Assembly: GCA_024275555.1 (NCBI GenBank)
Contig: JAJRYW010000214.1
Span: 1-8,666, forward strand
From: Calditrichota bacterium
GTDB taxonomy: Bacteria; Calditrichota; Calditrichia; RBG-13-44-9; J075
Direction: 5' to 3'
DNA: 8,666 nt
The notes under the pieces: generated by a model
The model's database searches: none
The model's input: the letters and a program-made list of their open reading frames with translations, nothing else
Told to the model about the DNA's origin: nothing
Shown here: positions 4,359 to 8,666 of the stretch, one piece after another
How positions within the stretch are numbered: position 1 is the stretch's first letter
How the letters are laid out: every line of letters starts with the position of its first letter
Program-made: the position numbers and the translations under genes

Positions 4359-7232
4359 TTATTCAAGATCGGGTAAGGGCGGCCCGGCGGGGGCGTCCGG
4401 AGGGGCGGTTTTCCTGGCCTCGGGACTGAGGCCCTTCAGCAACACCTGGTTGCGGGGGTCCCGTATAAATTGGCGCAGTTCGTCCCAGTACTCGCGGTCA
4501 TCACGGATTTGCAGGGTTTGGGCGCAAACCGGCACCATGCGGCCCAACAATTCCAGTTTTTCGCGAAAGCGGGTTAGCTCCTCGCCGGCGGCGGCTTGTT
4601 CGGCTTCCAAATCTGTAAGCCGGTTCTGAGCCGTACGCAACTCTGTAGTCAGCTTGCTGATCATACTCTCTGCATTGTCTGCCCTTTGCCGGGCTTCTTT
4701 TAGTTCGTTCTCGGAAGACTGCGACTGAGTTTGAAGCTGCTGGAGCAAGGATTGGGCGTCGCGGAATTTAGCCCGGGCGGCCTGGAGTTCCGCACGGAGG
4801 ATTTGCAATTCTTCCGGATCAACCTGCTCGATGCGCGGCCGCAGAAAGACAAACAGGCCCTGCGGAAAATAGGCGTTCAAGCGTTGAAAAGAGAGGTCGC
4901 AGTCAAGCAGGGCGCCGTCGGCGGTTTGCGCCTGCCCGGTTTCCCAGGCGGATTCCTGTGCATCCGGATCGGTTAAGCGGCGATTTAATTCCTGATGATG
5001 GGTGACGGCCAGGAAAGCTTGTACCTGTCCATCCGGGGCAAAATCTGCTCCGTTATTCAGCAGCTCCCGGGCGGCCCGGTTGCTCAATCGGATGACGCCG
5101 TTTTCATCTACAAACAGCACCGCCTCGCTGAAGACATCCAGGAGCGGTGAGAAATGAGACAATTCCGGCCTTATCGCCGCCTCGGAACCGGCCCCGTTGT
5201 CGCGGCGCAAGTAGGCCATAAAGCCGTTCCCCTGTTTCAGGGCAATGGGTTGCAGCATGATCTTTAGCGGATGGCTCTGCCCGTCTAAGCGCAGCACCTC
5301 GGTGTGCAGCTCCTGCCGGTCGGTTAAGGCGGCGGCCGCTTCCTGCAGGGCCGAGCGTTTTGCGGAAATGATGAAGCTTTCGAAATTTTTGTCGAGCACC
5401 TGTTTGACATCCCGCGCGCCGAACACGTTTAACCCGGCTTTGTTTACATAAGCAATTTTACGGTTTACCACCAGCACGGCGGCGTCCGGCGTGTTGTCCA
5501 GCAATAGTCGAACCCGGTTGAACTTGGCTTTGAGGGCGCGTTCTTTTTCCACATAAGGAGTGAGATTTTTTAAGATGCCCATCGCGCCGGCCATTTTGCC
5601 GTTCTGGATATCCGGGGTGATGACCAACTCTGCAATCAAATACGGACCTTTCAGGGTGCGCACCCGCACGGTTGGCAAAGAAGCCGATTCGCCCTGCAAA
5701 ACTTCCTGGAAGAGCTTCAGGGTGGCGATGGAATCATCCGGATGCACCAGTTGGGTAAACGGTTTATTGATCCAATCATCTTTTTCCCAGCCGGTCAGTT
5801 TCTCAAAAGCAGCATTGAGGCGGGTAAAAGTTCCGTCCAAAGAGAGGGTAAAGATCGGGTCCGGAGAGGCATCCAGCAGATTGCGGAAGCGCTGGTCCGC
5901 GCCGCGCAGGTGCGAAGTGGTTCGTTCCAGGGTGGACTCTTGCTTTAAATCCTCGGAAATATCCCGGATGGCGGCGGTAAAAAACACCCGTCCGGCAATT
6001 TGGGTTTCGGTGACCTGCACCTCGCAGGGGAAGACCGACCGGTCTTTGCGGAGCCCTTCCAGGGTAAGCCACTGCCCAATCGCCCGGGACTCTTTGGTGT
6101 CCTTGTAGCGCTTCATCCCCTGCCGGTGCTGGGTGCGGTATTTTTCCGGCATCAGGAATTCAATGCTCTGCCCGATTATCTCTTGTTCATCATACCCATA
6201 AATCTTTTTAATCTGTTCGTTTACCAGGATAATTTTACCCTCCGCATCTGCGGTTACAATGCCTTCTTCCACGGCGTCCAGAACCGAGTGCAACAGCTTA
6301 ACCGATTCCATGGCCGTGTCCTGGGCAATAATCAGTTCCTCCTGGGCGTTCTTCAATTCCCGGTTTTTGCGCAAAAGCTCGTCATTGGCGCGCTGCAAGT
6401 GCTGAACTTTATTCAAAAACACATTGCGCACTTGCTCTGCGTTTAACAGGCCAATCTTTGTTTCATCCAGCAGTTTATCCGGCAGCATCTGCACCACGCT
6501 ATAAAACGTCTCTAAAGAGCGATAGATTTCCGCCAGGTCTCGGTAGCTGTTTTCATAAATAGAGGCGGCCTGGCTTTCCCCGCCAATTTCTTCCAGGTAG
6601 TGAAACAACTGTACCGAAACTTTGGAAAGCAGACGCGGCCACTCCCGGATGTTCTCGGGAATCCGCTCATTGATGTCGAATGGGATGGCTTGTCCATTGG
6701 TGTTGGGAACCATGTAAACCCACTCGGAAAGATTGTTGAGCAGCTCCTCATCGACATTGCCGATAACCGGATTGGCGTGGATCAGCACATTCTTCAGAAA
6801 ATAGAGACTCAGCAATACTTCCTGATCCTGTTCCGGCTCAAAGATCAGGCTGAAGTGCTCATAATCCATCAGCGGCCCAAAACGATAGCGGATATTTTTG
6901 CGCAACTGCGGTTTGGTGTACTTGGGCAGGGGGTCCTCGTTGACCAGGTAGTGCTCTACTTTTAGATAAAGCCCGGGCAACTCCCGTTCCTGGTAGCTGG
7001 GAGGCAGATCTTTATAACGGGAAATTTGCGAGAGGATTGCGGCGGCTTTCTTGGGAGTGGAAATTTGCCCGGCCAGGTAGTCCACCAATTTGCGGGCTAA
7101 AGAAATCTGCATTTCGTTGTCATTCTTTCCAATCTGTGCGTTTTCTTCCTGTTTCTTAAACCACTGAAGCATGGGGTCTTCTCGACGTTTATTGATGATA
7201 GAATTTAACAAATCTTCTCGGAGTTTCATCAT
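4359..7232 (-). CDS. Multi-PAS sensor protein (four PAS domains, coiled coils, no known output domain)
   Basis: The 957-residue product has no signal peptide or membrane segment, so it is likely cytoplasmic. Order: an unrecognised, mostly helical region (1-265); a coiled coil (about 268-312); PAS1 (312-432, GIVTADAEGKIILVNEQ ... FFTAAIRDIS); PAS2 (448-562, ASPDPIFTLSLDGTF ... LVHPDD); PAS3 (574-680); a poorer PAS4 (692-800, AVLFVDENGVIRLSNRAA); a long coiled coil (803-897); and a short carboxy-terminal module (900-940) ending in a Pro-rich tail. PAS1 resembles FixL, and H369 in YRTQH aligns with the FixL haem ligand. The tail VCAQTLQIRDDREYW ... KGLSPEA lines up with the CxxCKKIRDDxGYW ... 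GICPxC zinc-ribbon motif but keeps one Cys only. No histidine kinase, GGDEF, EAL or HTH region is visible, so it may act as a dimeric scaffold or partner. No clear ribosome binding site precedes the ATG; the next codon is also ATG. The strong terminator follows. Confidence 0.88.
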   Translation of the reverse strand: MMKLREDLLNSIINKRREDPMLQWFKKQEENAQIGKNDNEMQISLARKLVDYLAGQISTPKKAAAILSQISRYKDLPPSYQERELPGLYLKVEHYLVNEDPLPKYTKPQLRKNIRYRFGPLMDYEHFSLIFEPEQDQEVLLSLYFLKNVLIHANPVIGNVDEELLNNLSEWVYMVPNTNGQAIPFDINERIPENIREWPRLLSKVSVQLFHYLEEIGGESQAASIYENSYRDLAEIYRSLETFYSVVQMLPDKLLDETKIGLLNAEQVRNVFLNKVQHLQRANDELLRKNRELKNAQEELIIAQDTAMESVKLLHSVLDAVEEGIVTADAEGKIILVNEQIKKIYGYDEQEIIGQSIEFLMPEKYRTQHRQGMKRYKDTKESRAIGQWLTLEGLRKDRSVFPCEVQVTETQIAGRVFFTAAIRDISEDLKQESTLERTTSHLRGADQRFRNLLDASPDPIFTLSLDGTFTRLNAAFEKLTGWEKDDWINKPFTQLVHPDDSIATLKLFQEVLQGESASLPTVRVRTLKGPYLIAELVITPDIQNGKMAGAMGILKNLTPYVEKERALKAKFNRVRLLLDNTPDAAVLVVNRKIAYVNKAGLNVFGARDVKQVLDKNFESFIISAKRSALQEAAAALTDRQELHTEVLRLDGQSHPLKIMLQPIALKQGNGFMAYLRRDNGAGSEAAIRPELSHFSPLLDVFSEAVLFVDENGVIRLSNRAARELLNNGADFAPDGQVQAFLAVTHHQELNRRLTDPDAQESAWETGQAQTADGALLDCDLSFQRLNAYFPQGLFVFLRPRIEQVDPEELQILRAELQAARAKFRDAQSLLQQLQTQSQSSENELKEARQRADNAESMISKLTTELRTAQNRLTDLEAEQAAAGEELTRFREKLELLGRMVPVCAQTLQIRDDREYWDELRQFIRDPRNQVLLKGLSPEARKTAPPDAPAGPPLPDLE

Positions 7233-7288
7233 CGGAATAACATACCATCGGCCAGAATTGTTAATTTTTCAATCAAATTACCCTTTTC

Positions 7289-7315
7289 ATTAAACGGAAA
7301 CGTGCCGACAGTCAA
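7289..7315 (-). promoter_or_regulatory. Candidate promoter for the multi-PAS gene
   Basis: On the minus strand TTGACT (7310-7315, five of six) and TTTAAT (7289-7294, five of six) are well matched, but the 15-base spacing is short. They lie about 57 bases upstream of the start codon. The interval 7233-7515 otherwise shows no believable gene. Confidence 0.38.
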
Positions 7316-7515
7316 TTATTTAAATTTTATGATTTTGAAGCATTTTTTACAACCATCGCAATTCTTGATAGTCCATGTAGCCAGGGTGCGCCGGTTTAAC
7401 CCAAAGCATAAGCAAAAGTCTGGTTTGGTATTCCCCCCGGAGGAGAATATAACCCGGATTGGGTATTGAGCCGAACCAAAACAAATGGTATAATACCGGA
7501 GGCTGTACACAGTTG

Positions 7516-7899
7516 TTATTTGATGAGTTTAGATTCCGGGGGGAGATTGGGTTTGCCGCGCTTGCCGCTGTTGCCGGATATTCCCTTTTTCCGGGATTTG
7601 TTGATCCGTTCCTGCAGAATCGATTTGACCTGCTCGATAAACCGGCGCTGTTGCTTCAGGCTCTGCCGGAAGAAGGATGAATAAAACCGGCGGTATTGTT
7701 CCGGTGTTACCCCCCTGGCGGCAAATTGATCTTGAATTACCCGGTCTTTTATCGAGTCGGGAACGGCCAGCGCCCGGGCTATTTGTATCTCGGCTGCCAG
7801 GGTATCCCAGGGAACCCCGGCCGCTTTTACTGCATCCTCCTGGGCCCGGGCCGAGCCGAACAACGTAAATATTGTTATCAGGTAAAATATGCGGAGCAT
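7516..7899 (-). CDS. Small secreted helical protein of unknown function
   Basis: I choose ATG 7899 (127 residues) because it gives a standard signal peptide (MLRIFYLI..., ending GSARA-Q with an A-x-A site at 17-19). AAGGA lies about 11 bases upstream. The frame is open farther up to TTG 7953, but those residues (with two Cys) do not fit a signal peptide. The mature part is predicted mostly helical: WDTLAAEIQIARAL (31-44), a central ARGVTPEQYRRFYSSFF (61-77), then a basic helix and a Lys/Arg/Gly-rich tail. The LAAEIQIARA ... GVTPEQYRRFYSSF layout is reminiscent of the DUF4296 family of Bacteroidota envelope proteins (EI-LAEA, then GVT-EF--S--YY), but this is from memory and uncertain. No terminator is evident before the multi-PAS gene 283 bases downstream, so read-through is possible. 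Confidence 0.65.
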   Translation of the reverse strand: MLRIFYLITIFTLFGSARAQEDAVKAAGVPWDTLAAEIQIARALAVPDSIKDRVIQDQFAARGVTPEQYRRFYSSFFRQSLKQQRRFIEQVKSILQERINKSRKKGISGNSGKRGKPNLPPESKLIK

Positions 7900-8034
7900 A
7901 TCTGAACACATCCTTAAGTTGAGTAGCAGACAGCTAATATAATTTTCTCCCAATGAAAAGGGTAGGTAAAGAATTATTTGAGGAGTGTGTATCTGCCGTT
8001 TGATTTGACATATTGCGCTAAATTGGATGTTTTT

Positions 8035-8069
8035 GCCGGTTTACCCCGCTCCGGCAAAGCGGGGCCGGC
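8035..8069. repeat. Two-part GC-rich hairpin in the gene-free right flank
   Basis: CCCCGCT (8044-8050) pairs with AGCGGGG (8058-8064), and an outer GCCGG (8035-8039) pairs with CCGGC (8065-8069) across a 4-base bulge. The loop itself holds CCGGC, so an alternative pairing exists. There is no T tract on either strand, so it is not an ordinary intrinsic terminator. Confidence 0.6.
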
Positions 8070-8121
8070 TGATAATCCACAGCATTTATTGAGACGTGAA
8101 TTAGTTTCCGAAAAAATGAAA

Positions 8122-8270
8122 TGTATTTGTGTAGTTGCCTTCATGCAATGGCAATGTCCCCCCTTAATCCCTCCCGGCTGGCCGGGAGGGAAACCGGCCT
8201 CCCTCCCCGATTTCGGGGAGGGACGGGGTGGGGAAATTTCACTTGATAACTGCCCGGCTACACAAATACG
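8122..8270. mobile_element. MITE-like element A (149 bp) with terminal inverted repeats and target duplication
   Basis: The left end TGTATTTGTGTAG (8122-8134) and the right end CTACACAAATACG (8258-8270) are inverted copies, 12 of 13 matching (all but the outermost base). ATGAAA lies directly outside both ends (8116-8121 and 8271-8276), as expected for a 6-bp target-site duplication; 7 bp if the flanking T is counted. The interior codes for nothing and holds stacked hairpins. Such elements are moved by a transposase encoded elsewhere; none is present here. An intergenic repeat of another kind is the alternative. Confidence 0.68.
8169..8223. repeat. Twin hairpins inside element A
   Basis: CCCTCCCGGC (8169-8178) pairs perfectly with 8181-8190, and TCCCTCCCCGA (8200-8210) pairs perfectly with 8213-8223. 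Each arm has a 2-base centre. A C-rich run before (8158-8163) and a G-rich run after (8224-8233) could close an outer stem, giving a cruciform-like layout. Separately, TTGCC and GGCAA (8135-8154) form a small hairpin just inside the left end. Confidence 0.85.
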
Positions 8271-8500
8271 ATGAAATTATTGCTGTAAAACGAGTCCATC
8301 TACTGTGAGAGAGTTCTTTTTGAGGGTATTACGTCGCCTTTCGACTGGCTCAGTTTGAGTTCCATTTAAGCCATTTATGTTAATGACCTTATTTCGTCTT
8401 TAATCTTTAATCTTACGGTTCGCTTAATATTTTTGAGGTTTTCAAAATTCAACTTTCGCACCTAAGGTAATGTTTTAAAAAGAGCAATATGTATTTATTG
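8271..8500. other. Gene-free spacer between the two repeat elements
   Basis: I see no credible coding region, tRNA or terminator on either strand here. The only local pattern is a short tandem CTTTAAT repeat (about 8397-8411) in otherwise AT-rich sequence. Confidence 0.6.
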
Positions 8501-8666
8501 GGTGCATGTCAAATTGCACAATGGAAAGCCGTTAAAACGGCTATGTAATAATTTCTTTCTCATTAACACCGGGCTTAAGCCCGGTGTTAATAACATCTTG
8601 CAGCGATTGTTTAACCGTTTCAACGGTTTTTAAAGAATGTCTAAAAAATGCAATTTGTCATGCGCC
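8501..8666. mobile_element. MITE/REP-like element B (166 bp or more) with 18-bp imperfect terminal inverted repeats
   Basis: GGTGCATGTCAAATTGCA (8501-8518) and TGCAATTTGTCATGCGCC (8649-8666) are inverted copies matching at 16 of 18 positions. The interior is non-coding and carries three perfect hairpins: AGCCGTT/AACGGCT (8527-8542), the 30-bp palindrome at 8562-8591, and AACCGTT/AACGGTT (8613-8628). The first and third share a CCGTT/AACGG core, so the layout is itself roughly symmetric. The window ends exactly at the right repeat, so a target duplication and any extension cannot be judged. No transposase is visible. Confidence 0.65.
8562..8591. repeat. 30-bp perfect palindrome at the centre of element B
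   Basis: ATTAACACCGGGCTT (8562-8576) is followed with no spacer by its exact reverse complement (8577-8591). This can extrude as a cruciform or form a long RNA hairpin. It is not followed by a T tract. Confidence 0.95.

Noticed and set aside
7316..7510. Minus-strand frame of 64 codons between the small secreted gene and the multi-PAS gene
   Set aside because: The product is Cys-rich with no coherent pattern, it has no good ribosome binding site, and its end overlaps the likely promoter of the multi-PAS gene.
7400..7515. Possible cyclic di-GMP riboswitch suggested by GCCTCCGG in the minus-strand leader of the multi-PAS gene
   Set aside because: The other conserved parts (the GCACAGGGCAAACC-type segment and the closing tetraloop-receptor arrangement) are absent, so the match is just eight bases.
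7978..8274. Plus-strand frame of 98 codons in the right flank
   Set aside because: It runs through the GC hairpin and nearly all of element A, so its openness is explained by GC-rich repeats; the translation has no family-like features.

Overview
The window looks like a piece of a Gram-negative bacterial chromosome of middling GC. Every credible gene is on the minus strand, so transcription runs from right to left. Three proteins carry export signals (two signal peptidase I types and one lipoprotein). The surface-protein, choice-of-anchor B and NHL-type families recall the Bacteroidota / Calditrichota / KSB1 / Ignavibacteria neighbourhood. Two promoters or start sites have a sigma70-like shape (TTGTAT-N17-TATACT) with purine-rich ribosome binding sites, rather than the classical Bacteroidota pattern, so I lean towards a Calditrichota/KSB1-like lineage. 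That placement is an inference and is weak.

Layout from right to left. Positions 7900-8666 hold no gene but are packed with inverted repeats. They include two unrelated MITE-like elements: 8122-8270, with terminal inverted repeats and a flanking ATGAAA duplication, and 8501-8666, with 18-bp imperfect terminal repeats, three hairpins and a 30-bp perfect palindrome. Next comes a small secreted protein (7516-7899). After it lies a 957-residue multi-PAS protein (4359-7232) that ends at a strong intrinsic terminator (4318-4351). A promoter right behind the terminator starts a two-gene unit made of a secreted NHL-type beta-propeller (3348-4247, probably starting at TTG) and a choice-of-anchor B lipoprotein (2263-3306).

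Further left is an AT-rich minimal nucleotidyltransferase (1768-2094). Its stop codon overlaps an ATG that opens only 16 codons; this is most simply read as the remnant of a deleted HEPN toxin partner. A gene-free stretch of about 400 bases (1313-1723) holds a fold-back structure and two plus-strand terminator-like hairpins. The left edge cuts a large exported beta-rich surface protein (1-1312), of which 437 residues are visible.

How the genes may work together: the propeller and the lipoprotein look like one envelope-directed operon. The multi-PAS protein is a sensor or scaffold with no kinase, cyclase or DNA-binding output. It has a FixL-like first PAS domain that keeps the His aligned with the haem ligand, and a C-terminal zinc-ribbon-like tail that has lost three of its four cysteines. 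The most interesting leads are this PAS protein, the orphaned MNT gene and the two non-autonomous elements. I see no CRISPR array, tRNA or rRNA.
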